This document shows positions 32,339 to 41,094 of a stretch of DNA of 64,000 nucleotides, one piece after another. The stretch comes from an uncultured Clostridia bacterium (GTDB taxonomy: Bacteria; Bacillota; Clostridia; Lachnospirales; Anaerotignaceae), in contig CAMBLO010000001.1 of NCBI GenBank assembly GCA_945868505.1, forward strand, positions 1 to 64,000, read 5' to 3'. The position numbers were made by a program, and so were the translations under genes. The notes beneath the pieces were generated by a model. It made no database searches and was not told where the DNA came from. It worked only from the letters and a program-made list of their open reading frames with translations. Every line of letters starts with the position of its first letter. The stretch's first letter is position 1.

Positions 32339-34731
32339 GCTTTTCCTATCCGGAGCAGTCTGTCAAAGCCATTGATGATTTGAGCCTACAAATACATAAG
32401 GGGGAATTTCTGGTCCTTTGCGGCCCTTCCGGCTGCGGAAAATCTACCTTGCTACGGCAGTTGAAAACGGTGCTTGCCCCCCATGGCAGCAGAGAAGGGG
32501 GTATCCTGTTTGAAGGAACCCCCTTAGAAGAATGGGGCCAAAGAGAACAGGCCCAGCGTATCGGCTTTGTGCAGCATTCATCGGAAAATCAGATTGTGAC
32601 AGATAAGGTTTGGCATGAGCTGGCCTTTGGGCTGGAAAGCCTTGGGTATGAAAACGGCATCATTCGCCATAGGGTGGCGGAAATGGCCGCCTTTTTCGGC
32701 ATCGAGGATTGGTTTTATAAAAATGTAACAGAGCTTTCCGGGGGACAAAAGCAATTATTAAATCTGGCTTCTGTTATGGCAATGCAGCCTTCCGTTTTGA
32801 TTTTGGACGAGCCTACCAGCCAATTAGACCCTATTGCTGCATCGGAATTTCTTTCCGTTTTGGGCAAAATCAATCGGGAATTGGGTACCACCATTCTTTT
32901 GACGGAGCATCGGCTGGAAGAGGCCTTTCCTTTGGCAAGCCGTGTGGCGGTGATGGACAACGGAAAATTACTTTCCATTGGCACCCCTCAGGAAGTGGGG
33001 CAGCAGTTGAAGGATATGGGGCATGGGATGTTTTTGTCCATGCCTGCGGCTATGCGGATTTGGGCGGCGGTGGAAACTGCTGCGGATTGCCCTGTGACAG
33101 TGGGAGAGGGCAGGCAATGGCTGCAAGCCTTTGCGGAAAGCCACCCTCTGCGGGAATTGCCGAAGGAGGAAGAACACGCCTATTCTGATGAAGTGATGCT
33201 ACAAGCAAAGGAGCTTTGGTTTCGCTATGAAAAAGAGGAGAAGGACATTGTAAAAGGGCTGACTCTGACCGTCAGCAAAGGAGAATTCTTGGCTTTGCTG
33301 GGGGGCAATGGTACAGGCAAAACCACTTCTTTGAAATTGCTGTCGGGTTTACTGAAACCCTATCGGGGGAAACTCAAGATCAATGGATCTGTTGGCGTTC
33401 TGCCCCAAAACCCCCAGACGTTATTCGTGAAAAAAACGGTGAAAGATGATTTGTATGAACTGTGCAGAGGCAGAAAATGGTCTGCTGAGCTGCAGGAAAA
33501 AAAGGTGGCCTATGTGGCGGCAGTCTGCCGTTTAACGGAATTGTTGGAGCGTCATCCCTATGACCTTTCCGGCGGGGAACAGCAGCGGGCGGCTTTGGCG
33601 AAGGTATTACTGTTGGAGCCGGATATCCTGCTGTTGGATGAACCGACGAAGGGCTTGGATGCAGAATTCAAGCAGGTGCTTGGGGAAATCCTCCAAGGGC
33701 TTTTGCACCGTGGCATGACGATTATTATGGTGAGCCATGATATGGAATTTTGCGGTGCCTATGCCCATTGCTGCGGTTTGTTTTTCGATGGGAATATCGT
33801 GACAAAGTCCGCTCCCCGTCAATTCTTTTCGGGAAACAGCTTTTATACCACGGCTGCCAATCGCATGGCAAGGGAACTGTTGCCAAAAGCAATTACGTCG
33901 GAGGATGTCATTGCTGCCTGCGGGGGAAAACTGCCTCCTGCGCCAAAACTGCCGGAGGATATCCCTCCTTTGCCTCAGACCATATCTGCCAGAGAAAAGA
34001 TTCTATTGCTTGCGGTGCAGGAAGAAAATCGGAAATTGCAGAAGCGGACCGTGGCAGCAGCGGGGCTGATCGTGCTGGCGATTCCCCTGACGTTGTTTAT
34101 CAGTGTCTATTATTTGGGGAGCCGCAAATATAATATCATTTCTTTGATTGTTCTGCTGGAAGCCATGCTGCCCTTTTTTCTGATTTTTGAGGGACGAAAA
34201 CCCAAGGCAAGAGAACTGGTGATTCTTGCGGTGCTTTGTGCCATCGGTGTGGCGGGGCGGGCTGCCTTTTTCATGCTGCCCCAATTCAAGCCTGTCATTG
34301 CCATCACCATCATCGCCGGGGTGGCCTTTGGCGGCGAAAGCGGCTTTCTGGTGGGGGCTATGACCATGCTGGTATCCAATATACTGTTTTCCCAGGGGCC
34401 TTGGACACCGTGGCAGATGTTTGCCATGGGCATCATTGGTTTTTTGGCAGGCATATTGTTTCGGAAGGGTCTGCTGCGGCGGGCGCGCCTGTCTTTGTGC
34501 ATCTTTGGTGTGTTTTCCGCTGTTTTCATCTATGGAGGCATCATGAACCCCGCAGCGGCATTGCTGTCTGCAAGCAAGCTGGATTGGAATTTGCTGTTGG
34601 CCTATTATCTGACAGGCTTTCCCCTTGATTGTGTGCAGGGGGCTGCAACATGGCTGTTTTTGTGGTTTGCCGCAGAACCTATGCTGGAAAAACTGGATCG
34701 GATCAAAGTAAAATATGGGCTTGTAGAATAA
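32311..34731 (+). CDS. ECF transporter: fused ATPases A-A' with a C-terminal membrane domain
   Basis: This 806-aa protein combines two ATPases and a membrane domain. ATPase 1 (~1-230) has Walker A GPSGCGKST, signature LSGGQKQ and Walker B LILDEPTSQLD. ATPase 2 (~290-500) has GGNGTGKTT, LSGGEQQR and LLLDEPTKGLD. After a helical linker (~555-580), residues ~585-806 hold about six membrane helices and look like an ECF S (substrate) component. With the T component upstream this would be a complete transporter. Resemblance to the CbrTUV cobalamin group is inferred from context. ATG 32311 is chosen from GAAGGGAGGA upstream. Confidence 0.88.
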   Translation: METFEIRNLSFSYPEQSVKAIDDLSLQIHKGEFLVLCGPSGCGKSTLLRQLKTVLAPHGSREGGILFEGTPLEEWGQREQAQRIGFVQHSSENQIVTDKVWHELAFGLESLGYENGIIRHRVAEMAAFFGIEDWFYKNVTELSGGQKQLLNLASVMAMQPSVLILDEPTSQLDPIAASEFLSVLGKINRELGTTILLTEHRLEEAFPLASRVAVMDNGKLLSIGTPQEVGQQLKDMGHGMFLSMPAAMRIWAAVETAADCPVTVGEGRQWLQAFAESHPLRELPKEEEHAYSDEVMLQAKELWFRYEKEEKDIVKGLTLTVSKGEFLALLGGNGTGKTTSLKLLSGLLKPYRGKLKINGSVGVLPQNPQTLFVKKTVKDDLYELCRGRKWSAELQEKKVAYVAAVCRLTELLERHPYDLSGGEQQRAALAKVLLLEPDILLLDEPTKGLDAEFKQVLGEILQGLLHRGMTIIMVSHDMEFCGAYAHCCGLFFDGNIVTKSAPRQFFSGNSFYTTAANRMARELLPKAITSEDVIAACGGKLPPAPKLPEDIPPLPQTISAREKILLLAVQEENRKLQKRTVAAAGLIVLAIPLTLFISVYYLGSRKYNIISLIVLLEAMLPFFLIFEGRKPKARELVILAVLCAIGVAGRAAFFMLPQFKPVIAITIIAGVAFGGESGFLVGAMTMLVSNILFSQGPWTPWQMFAMGIIGFLAGILFRKGLLRRARLSLCIFGVFSAVFIYGGIMNPAAALLSASKLDWNLLLAYYLTGFPLDCVQGAATWLFLWFAAEPMLEKLDRIKVKYGLVE

Positions 34732-34734
34732 CAG

Positions 34735-34771
34735 AAAAAATCTCGGAGCATTGCGCTCTGGGATTTTTTTA
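34735..34771 (+). terminator. Terminator of the B12 uptake operon
   Basis: ATCTCGGAGC pairs with GCTCTGGGAT (some G-T pairs), flanked by A- and T-runs, directly after the ECF gene. Confidence 0.8.
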
Positions 34772-34931
34772 TTTCAATGGGGATGAAGAAAGTTCAATGA
34801 CTTGATAGGAAGAGGTCGTTTGAAGAATTTGGAGCTGCAAAAGAAATTTAGCAGGAATCATGGATAGATTTGTAGAATTTATATCATATAGTTTTTTTGT
34901 CAGAATAAAGGAAAAAAGGAAAGCGACGGTG

Positions 34932-35104
34932 ATGGTGATGGGTTTTGAACATTATATACCAACACGCATTGTGTTTAGCTGCGGCAAATTCAATGAGATA
35001 TCTAAAATGGAGCTGCCCGGAAAAAGGCATTGATCGTGATTTCATCGGGAAATTCCATGGGGCGGCTGGGCTATTTGGCTCAGTTGCAGACCCTGTTGAT
35101 TTAA
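34932..35104 (+). pseudogene. Remnant of an iron-containing alcohol dehydrogenase
   Basis: From ATG 34932 the frame reads GFEHYIPTRIVFSCGKFNEI, then SKMELPGKK, then shifts at the five-A run near 35021-35025 to continue ALIVISSGNSMGRLGYLAQLQTLL before a stop at 35102. This is the N-terminal start of group III (iron) alcohol/butanol dehydrogenases (PTRIVFGxGK...LPGKKALIVxSSGxSM). The remaining ~330 residues, including the metal site, are gone. The gene is dead by frameshift, stop and deletion. The surrounding 616 bp hold no other gene. Confidence 0.75.
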
Positions 35105-35257
35105 ATGATGATATATGCACAGAGATCCTTCGACGTTCTTACCGATAAACAACTGGAGGAATAGGGCAAAATGATAATAAGATTCGGCTTGCGCTTAAAA
35201 TAATTTGGACAGAATCCTATAATATTTTACAAAAAAATACAAAACATGATGATTTTA

Positions 35258-35286
35258 TTGTAATTGTCCACCGGGAATGGTATAGT
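35258..35286 (+). promoter_or_regulatory. Promoter of the pot-frl operon
   Basis: TTGTAA (35258-35263), 17 bases, TATAGT (35281-35286), about 60 bases before potA. Confidence 0.55.
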
Positions 35287-35347
35287 AAGAAAAGATATGT
35301 CTATGGATTTTTGAAGATACAAAATGAAGAAAAGGTGTTGAAACAGA

Positions 35348-36430
35348 ATGAACAATCCTATTATTACCCTCGAAGGCGTGGAGAAGAGATTCGGCAATAA
35401 TCTGGTCGTAAAGAATATGAATCTCGAAATCGCTGAGGGAGAATTTTTGACGATGCTGGGCCCCTCCGGCTGCGGTAAAACAACGACACTGCGTATGATC
35501 GCCGGGTTTGAAGAAGCCTCCGCCGGCATTATCAAGGTGGAAGGGGAACGGGTCGAAAATAAAGAGCCTTTCGAAAGAAACGTTAATACTGTGTTCCAGA
35601 ATTACGCATTGTTTCCTCACATGACGGTGTTCAACAATATCGCCTATGGGCTGACCATCAAAAAAGTGCCCAAGGCTGAAATCAATGAACGGGTCACAGA
35701 AATGCTGAAAATGGTACAGATGGAGCCCTATGCAAAGAGAAAACCCGACGAGCTTTCCGGCGGTCAGAAGCAGCGTGTTGCCATTGCCCGTGCGCTGGTA
35801 AACAGACCCAAGGTGCTGCTGTTGGATGAACCTCTGGGGGCGTTGGACTTGAAGCTTCGCAAACAGATGCAGATTGAACTGAAGCGTTTGCAGAAAAAAC
35901 TGGGTATCACCTTTATCTATGTTACCCATGACCAGGAGGAAGCCCTGACCATGAGCGACCGTATTGCGATTATGCATGATGGTATTTTGGAACAGCTGGG
36001 CAGCCCCACGGAAATTTATGAGCATCCTAAGACAAAATTTGTTGCAGGCTTTATCGGGGAATCCAATATCTTCGATGGCAAGGTAACAGCAGTGGACGGC
36101 AATCTGCTGACAGTGGAAACAGAGGCAGGCAGCCTGCAGGTTTGCGGCGAAGGCTTCGCCGTTGGCGAAGAAATGCACGTTTCCATCCGTCCCGAATATC
36201 TGGAGGCTTCCACATCTCCTGTGGCTGGCTTCTCTCTGGATGGGAAGATCAAAGACTTTATTTATCAGGGCTCTGTGGTAAAAACCACCATCGATCTGGT
36301 AAATGGGCAGGAAGTGAAATATTCCAGATTTGAACAGGACCAGACGGTTTCCGAAGGCCAAAAGGTATATGTCTACTGGAAGCCTGAAAAAGCAGTTGCG
36401 ATCAAGAAAAACGAGCAGGGGGCGGTTTGA
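35348..36430 (+). CDS. potA: ABC transporter ATP-binding protein, PotA family
   Basis: This 360-aa protein has one ATPase domain (~1-240: Walker A GPSGCGKTT, signature LSGGQKQR, Walker B LLLDEPLGALD) and a C-terminal TOBE/OB domain (~260-355), the PotA layout. The stop overlaps the potB start by one base. PotA energises PotBC. The classical substrate is spermidine/putrescine, but this operon continues into frlBCD, so an Amadori compound is an alternative substrate. The symbol reflects family, not proven specificity. Confidence 0.93.
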   Translation: MNNPIITLEGVEKRFGNNLVVKNMNLEIAEGEFLTMLGPSGCGKTTTLRMIAGFEEASAGIIKVEGERVENKEPFERNVNTVFQNYALFPHMTVFNNIAYGLTIKKVPKAEINERVTEMLKMVQMEPYAKRKPDELSGGQKQRVAIARALVNRPKVLLLDEPLGALDLKLRKQMQIELKRLQKKLGITFIYVTHDQEEALTMSDRIAIMHDGILEQLGSPTEIYEHPKTKFVAGFIGESNIFDGKVTAVDGNLLTVETEAGSLQVCGEGFAVGEEMHVSIRPEYLEASTSPVAGFSLDGKIKDFIYQGSVVKTTIDLVNGQEVKYSRFEQDQTVSEGQKVYVYWKPEKAVAIKKNEQGAV

Positions 36431-37311
36431 TGAGCATGACAGATCAAGCGGCAATGCCGAAAAAGAAAAACCTGCTGCCCAAGCTGGCGATGGCAGGTCC
36501 TGTTTCCTTGTGGATGATCCTTTTTGTGACCATCCCGCTGTTTTACATTATTGTAATCAGCTTTATGTCCAGAGGTGTCTTTGGTGATGTTGTTTACAAA
36601 CCCACGCTGGAAAGCTATCAGACCATCTTAGACCCTACATATTTTCAGGTTATCCTGAAATCCCTGAAGGCGGCAGGCGTTACGACGCTGCTTTGCATCC
36701 TGATTGGCTATCCCTTTGCCTATATCATTGCCAGAAAGCCCAAGGATGTGGCGGCAAAAATGATTACGCTGCTGATGATCCCCTTCTGGACAAACTCTCT
36801 GATGCGACTGAACGCATGGCTGCTGCTGTTCCAGACCAGTGGCCCTGTGAACAATTTTCTGATGAATACAGGTTTGGTAAGTAAGCCTATTTCCTTTATC
36901 TATACAGATAGTCTGGTTATGGTCGGCTTGATTACCAATATGCTTCCCTTCGCGGTACTGCCTTTGTACAGCACCATTGAAAAGCTGGAAAGATCTCTAC
37001 TGGAGGCTTCCGCCGATTTGGGGGCCAATGCAAGAACTACATTTATGAAGATTACGCTGCCCATTACCTTCCCTGGCATCTTCTCTGCTATCATTCTGGT
37101 ATTTATCCCCAGCCTGGGTATCTATACCGTAACAGATATGCTGGGCGGCGGCAAAGTTCTTTATATCGGTAATATCATCAAGAACCAGTTTGGCTCCATC
37201 CGAAACTGGCCTTTGGGTGCGGCCCTGTCCGTACTGCTGATCCTCGTTACTATGCTGCTCATCTTCATTTATACGAGATTTGCAAAGATCGAAGATATGG
37301 AGGTGGTGTAA
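36430..37311 (+). CDS. potB: ABC transporter permease, PotB family
   Basis: This 293-aa permease has six hydrophobic segments and the EAA loop LLEASADLGANARTTFMKITLP that docks on the ATPase. ATG 36430 overlaps the potA stop (TGATG). A TTG at 36427 is possible but less likely. potC starts at the base after its stop. It forms the heterodimeric channel with PotC. Confidence 0.93.
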   Translation: MSMTDQAAMPKKKNLLPKLAMAGPVSLWMILFVTIPLFYIIVISFMSRGVFGDVVYKPTLESYQTILDPTYFQVILKSLKAAGVTTLLCILIGYPFAYIIARKPKDVAAKMITLLMIPFWTNSLMRLNAWLLLFQTSGPVNNFLMNTGLVSKPISFIYTDSLVMVGLITNMLPFAVLPLYSTIEKLERSLLEASADLGANARTTFMKITLPITFPGIFSAIILVFIPSLGIYTVTDMLGGGKVLYIGNIIKNQFGSIRNWPLGAALSVLLILVTMLLIFIYTRFAKIEDMEVV

Positions 37312-38130
37312 ATGGCACTGACGAGAAGAGAAAAGAAGGAAAGACGCATCAATATCCTCAGCAATATTTACGCCTTTCTGGTCTATGCTGTGCTGTATAT
37401 CCCCGTGGCGGTGATGATAGCCTTCTCCTTCAATAATCAGAGATATAACTATTATTGGAATGGCTTCACCACCCAATGGTATGGAAAATTATTTTCCAAC
37501 TCTGCTCTGATTAACAGCCTTTGGTACAGCATCATCATTGCCATACTGAGTACCATCATTTCTGTTATCATTGGCACCATCGGTGCCCTTGGTCTGAAGA
37601 AATATGAATTCAAAGGAAAAAAGGTCATCAACAATATGCTGTATATCCCCATCATCGTGCCGGAAATCGTTCTGGCGGTGGCACTGCTGATCATCTTTAT
37701 GAAAGTGGGTCTTTCTCTGGGCATGGGCAGTATCCTGATCGGTCACTGTACCTTCTGTATCCCCTATGCAGTGGTTACCATCAAGGGCCGTATCAGCGGC
37801 GACAATGACACACTGGAGGAAGCCTCCATGGACTTGGGTGCAAACCGCATCCAGACCTTCCTGCGGGTCACATTGCCGACCATCTTCCCCGGCGTTATGA
37901 GTGCGGCGTTCCTTTCCTTTACACTGTCCTTTGACGATGTTGTTATGAGTAATATGCTGGCGGGGGCAAGACAGTCCACCCTGCCTGTACTCATCCTGTC
38001 AATGAATAAATCCGGCATCACCCCTGATGTCAACGCATTGACCACAATCATGGTTCTTGTCATCGTTACGGCGATGATTTTGAATAATATCATTCAACGC
38101 TCTTTGAAAAAGAAAAAGGGTAAAATTTAA
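37312..38130 (+). CDS. potC: ABC transporter permease, PotC family
   Basis: This 272-aa permease has six hydrophobic segments and the EAA loop LEEASMDLGANRIQTFLRVTLP. The N-terminus RREKKERRINILSNIY is positively charged and cytoplasmic. It begins immediately after potB and is followed by the binding protein after 14 bases. Confidence 0.93.
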   Translation: MALTRREKKERRINILSNIYAFLVYAVLYIPVAVMIAFSFNNQRYNYYWNGFTTQWYGKLFSNSALINSLWYSIIIAILSTIISVIIGTIGALGLKKYEFKGKKVINNMLYIPIIVPEIVLAVALLIIFMKVGLSLGMGSILIGHCTFCIPYAVVTIKGRISGDNDTLEEASMDLGANRIQTFLRVTLPTIFPGVMSAAFLSFTLSFDDVVMSNMLAGARQSTLPVLILSMNKSGITPDVNALTTIMVLVIVTAMILNNIIQRSLKKKKGKI

Positions 38131-38144
38131 GGGAGGTTTTTATC

Positions 38145-39191
38145 ATGAAAAAACTTTTAGCTCTGTTGCTGGCAGGCGCAATGACCCTGTCCGTAGCAGC
38201 GTGCGGCGGCAATGAAGCACCCGCAGAAGACGCAAACGCAGAAGCTAGTACTGAACTGAACATCTATATGTGGCAGCAGTACATTTCTGACGAACTGATC
38301 GCAAACTTTGAGGCAGAAAACAACTGTAAGGTAAATCTGTCCTACATGAGCGACAATGCTGACGCGATCAACAAACTGACAGCAGGCGGCGGCGAAGAAT
38401 ACGATCTGATCATGACATGTGACGCTTACATGGAATCCCTGATCGCAGGCGGCTATGTAGAAGAAATCAATCTGGACAACGTACCTAACTCTGCAAACAT
38501 CAACGATGCTTACTGGGTATCCAAAGGCTACTGCGTACCTTACCTGATGAACTACATCTACGTTGTATATGATTCCGCAACATGCCCTATCGAAATCACA
38601 TCCTACAACGACCTGCTGGATCCCGCTCTGAAGGGCCAGATTTCCACAATCGACGGTGCCAGAAACCTGTTCCCTATGGCTCTGGTAGCTCTGGGCTATG
38701 ACCCTAACTCCACAAATGCAGATGAACTGGCAGAAGCTTATGACTGGCTGGTAAAATTCAACGAAAACGTAGCTGCATACGGTAACGCAGAACAGAACCT
38801 GACAAACGGCACAGTATCCGTAGCTGTTACATACGACGGCAACGCTTCTTGGGCAATGGCTGAAAAGGACACAATCAAAATCGCTCCTTTCACAGACGAT
38901 GCGATCCAGCTGGGTATGGACCTGTACGTAATCCCTAAGGGTGCAAAACATGTTGATCTGGCTGAAAAATTCCTGGATTACATCTGCACACCCGAAGTTA
39001 TGGCAAAGAATCTGGGTGAATTCCCTTATTCCTGCCCTAACGATGCAGCAGTAGAAGCAGCTTCCGAAACATACAAAAACGACCCTGCAAGACAGTTTGA
39101 TTACAAAGAAAACGTATTCTTCCAGGAAGATGTCGGCGAAGCTCTGACAATCTACAATGACTACTATCAGAAACTGAAAGTTGGAGAATAA
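38145..39191 (+). CDS. potD: Substrate-binding lipoprotein, PotD family
   Basis: This 348-aa lipoprotein has lipobox SVAAC (Cys20). The mature part is a PotD/PotF-type two-lobe binding protein starting LNIYMWQQYISDELIANFE, with YDLIMTCDAYMESLI and FPMALVALGYDPNS. It captures the substrate outside the cell. The acidic residues that bind polyamines cannot be judged without a structure. frlB starts 5 bases downstream, tying its substrate to fructosamine metabolism. Codon use is strongly biased. Confidence 0.9.
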   Translation: MKKLLALLLAGAMTLSVAACGGNEAPAEDANAEASTELNIYMWQQYISDELIANFEAENNCKVNLSYMSDNADAINKLTAGGGEEYDLIMTCDAYMESLIAGGYVEEINLDNVPNSANINDAYWVSKGYCVPYLMNYIYVVYDSATCPIEITSYNDLLDPALKGQISTIDGARNLFPMALVALGYDPNSTNADELAEAYDWLVKFNENVAAYGNAEQNLTNGTVSVAVTYDGNASWAMAEKDTIKIAPFTDDAIQLGMDLYVIPKGAKHVDLAEKFLDYICTPEVMAKNLGEFPYSCPNDAAVEAASETYKNDPARQFDYKENVFFQEDVGEALTIYNDYYQKLKVGE

Positions 39192-39196
39192 GTACC

Positions 39197-40195
39197 ATGA
39201 TTATTAAGTTTGATGAACAGAAGCAAATCGAAAGCGTGAACGGCGCTTTGGCTCTGCGCCCTCAGATTGAGGAAATCGTAAACGGTATCTGCGCAGAAGG
39301 CTATAAAAATATCTGCTGGCTGGGGATTGGCGGCACTTGGGCTTCCTGTCTGCAGGCAGAGGTTCACATGAAGGAAATGTCCTCTCTGGATTTCTTCGTG
39401 GAAAATGCAGCGGAATATGTGACAACAGGCAATCGCCGCATCGGTGAAGGCACCATTGTTATCATTTCCTCTGTAACAGGCAGCACCATTGAAATGGTAG
39501 AGGGCGTAAAGAAGGCGCAGGCTGCCGGTGCAAAGGTATTTGGCTTCATCGATAAGGAAACAGCAGCTCTGGCAGAAATGGTGGACTACTGCATTTCTTA
39601 TCCTGCCAATGAACAGTTGAAATTCTTTATGGTGGCAGACTGCTTTATGAAGAATGCCGGCGAATTTGCAGATTACGATGCATTCTATGCAGAAATGGAT
39701 CAGTATCTGGCAAAGGGGCTGGTGGAAGTGGAAAAGGCTGCTGATGAATTCGGTAAGGCCTATGCGGAAAGACACTGCGAAGACCCCATCCACTATTTCG
39801 TAGGCGCAGGCAACCAGTATGGCGCAACCTATTCCTATGCCATGTGCTATTGGGAAGAACAGCACTGGATCAGAACAAAATCCATCCATAGTGCGGAATT
39901 TTTCCACGGTATGCTGGAAATCGTTGATAAGAATACAGCAGTGACTGTTTTCGTTGGCGAAGATTCCCAGAGAAAGCTGAGCGAAAGAGTGGTGGCATTC
40001 CTGCCTAAGGTTTGCGCAAACTATGAAGTCATTGATACCAAGGATTATCCTATCGAAGGTATCAGTGAAAAATACCGCGGTCACATCAGCCATTTGGTGA
40101 TGCATGCAGTGACACAGCGTATCGACGCACATATTGAGAGAATCAATTGTCATCCCATGCCTATCAGAAGATATTACAGACAGTTCGAATACTAA
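39197..40195 (+). CDS. frlB: Fructoselysine-6-phosphate deglycase-like SIS protein
   Basis: FrlB splits fructoselysine-6-phosphate into glucose-6-phosphate and lysine. The 332-aa protein has two sugar-isomerase (SIS) halves, with GIGGTWASCLQAEVH and SSVTGSTIEM in the first and GAGNQYGATYSYAMCY in the second, and the C-terminal PIRRYYRQFEY seen in FrlB proteins. It follows the transporter gene by 5 bases and precedes frlC and frlD. The actual amine (lysine, asparagine, or another) is not determinable here. Confidence 0.87.
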   Translation: MIIKFDEQKQIESVNGALALRPQIEEIVNGICAEGYKNICWLGIGGTWASCLQAEVHMKEMSSLDFFVENAAEYVTTGNRRIGEGTIVIISSVTGSTIEMVEGVKKAQAAGAKVFGFIDKETAALAEMVDYCISYPANEQLKFFMVADCFMKNAGEFADYDAFYAEMDQYLAKGLVEVEKAADEFGKAYAERHCEDPIHYFVGAGNQYGATYSYAMCYWEEQHWIRTKSIHSAEFFHGMLEIVDKNTAVTVFVGEDSQRKLSERVVAFLPKVCANYEVIDTKDYPIEGISEKYRGHISHLVMHAVTQRIDAHIERINCHPMPIRRYYRQFEY

Positions 40196-40213
40196 TTTGA
40201 ATTGTTGACACAA

Positions 40214-40247
40214 GAAAGCTGCTGTAAAGAGATTTGCAGCAGCTTTC
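40214..40247 (+). promoter_or_regulatory. Intercistronic hairpin between frlB and frlC
   Basis: GAAAGCTGCTG and CAGCAGCTTTC form an 11-bp perfect stem in the 74-base gap. Only TCC follows, not a T-run, so it is more likely an mRNA-stability or processing element than a full terminator. TTGACA also occurs just upstream at 40205. Confidence 0.6.
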
Positions 40248-40269
40248 TCCTTATAAAGGAGAGGAAAGT

Positions 40270-41094
40270 ATGCGATTAGGTTTATTTACCTGCGGATATC
40301 AAAGATATCCCCTTGAGAGAGCCTTTGCGGATGCAAAACGCTTTGGCTATGATTACATTGAGCTTTGGGGCGGGTATCCCCATGCCTATGTGGAAGATTT
40401 AAAATTGAAAACAACAGCCCACATCCGTGAGCTGATACATAAATATGATATGCCCGTGGAGTGTTTTACGCCGGAGCATAACGGCTACCCCTTCAACTAT
40501 ATGTCGGGGGATGAAAGCCAATGGGAAAGAAGCATGCAGTATCTGGAAGATGCTATCGACATCACGGCGGAAATCGGGGCAAAGAAGATGCTATTTTCCG
40601 CAGGTCATGCGGGCTATGAAGCCAGTGATGCGGATATTATGAAGCGGCTGATGAAAAGCCTGCGGAGATTATCTGCCTATGCGGAGGAAAAGGGCGTCAC
40701 GCTGGTTTTGGAGCCTTTGACGGTCTATGAAAGCAATGTCATTTGCAGCCTGCGGGATTTGGAACGGGCCTTGAACGTGGTGCAGTCTCCAAATCTGGTG
40801 GGGATGACCGATTTGGCAGTACCCTTTACCACAGGGGAGCCGGCGGCGGAATATGTGCGCCGTTTGGGTGACAGGTTCCAATATCTGCATATCATTGATA
40901 ACGACGGCATCAGCGACAGTCATATCCTGCCCGGGGATGGATGTCTGCCCTTGGGGGCTGTGTTGAGGGAAATTCGACAGGCGGGCTACGATGGGCAGGC
41001 CACCATTGAACTGGTGACAGGCTACCTGAAGGAGCCTTCCGCCTATGCAGGATTGGCTATCAAACGAGTACGAGAGCTTTTGGAGGAAGAATAA
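40270..41094 (+). CDS. frlC: Fructoselysine 3-epimerase-like protein
   Basis: This 274-aa TIM-barrel epimerase is close to E. coli FrlC throughout: GLFTCGYQR, YIELWGGYPHA, FTPEHNGYPFNYM, EPLTVYESNV and a GDGCLPL segment near the end. FrlC interconverts psicoselysine and fructoselysine so both enter the pathway. ATG 40270 is chosen from AAGGAGAGGAAAGT upstream. The stop abuts frlD. Confidence 0.9.
   Translation: MRLGLFTCGYQRYPLERAFADAKRFGYDYIELWGGYPHAYVEDLKLKTTAHIRELIHKYDMPVECFTPEHNGYPFNYMSGDESQWERSMQYLEDAIDITAEIGAKKMLFSAGHAGYEASDADIMKRLMKSLRRLSAYAEEKGVTLVLEPLTVYESNVICSLRDLERALNVVQSPNLVGMTDLAVPFTTGEPAAEYVRRLGDRFQYLHIIDNDGISDSHILPGDGCLPLGAVLREIRQAGYDGQATIELVTGYLKEPSAYAGLAIKRVRELLEEE

Noticed and set aside
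34945-35148. A 67-codon open frame in the gap before potA.
   Set aside because: It lies in a different frame from the alcohol dehydrogenase remnant, has no ribosome site, and the remnant accounts for the sequence.
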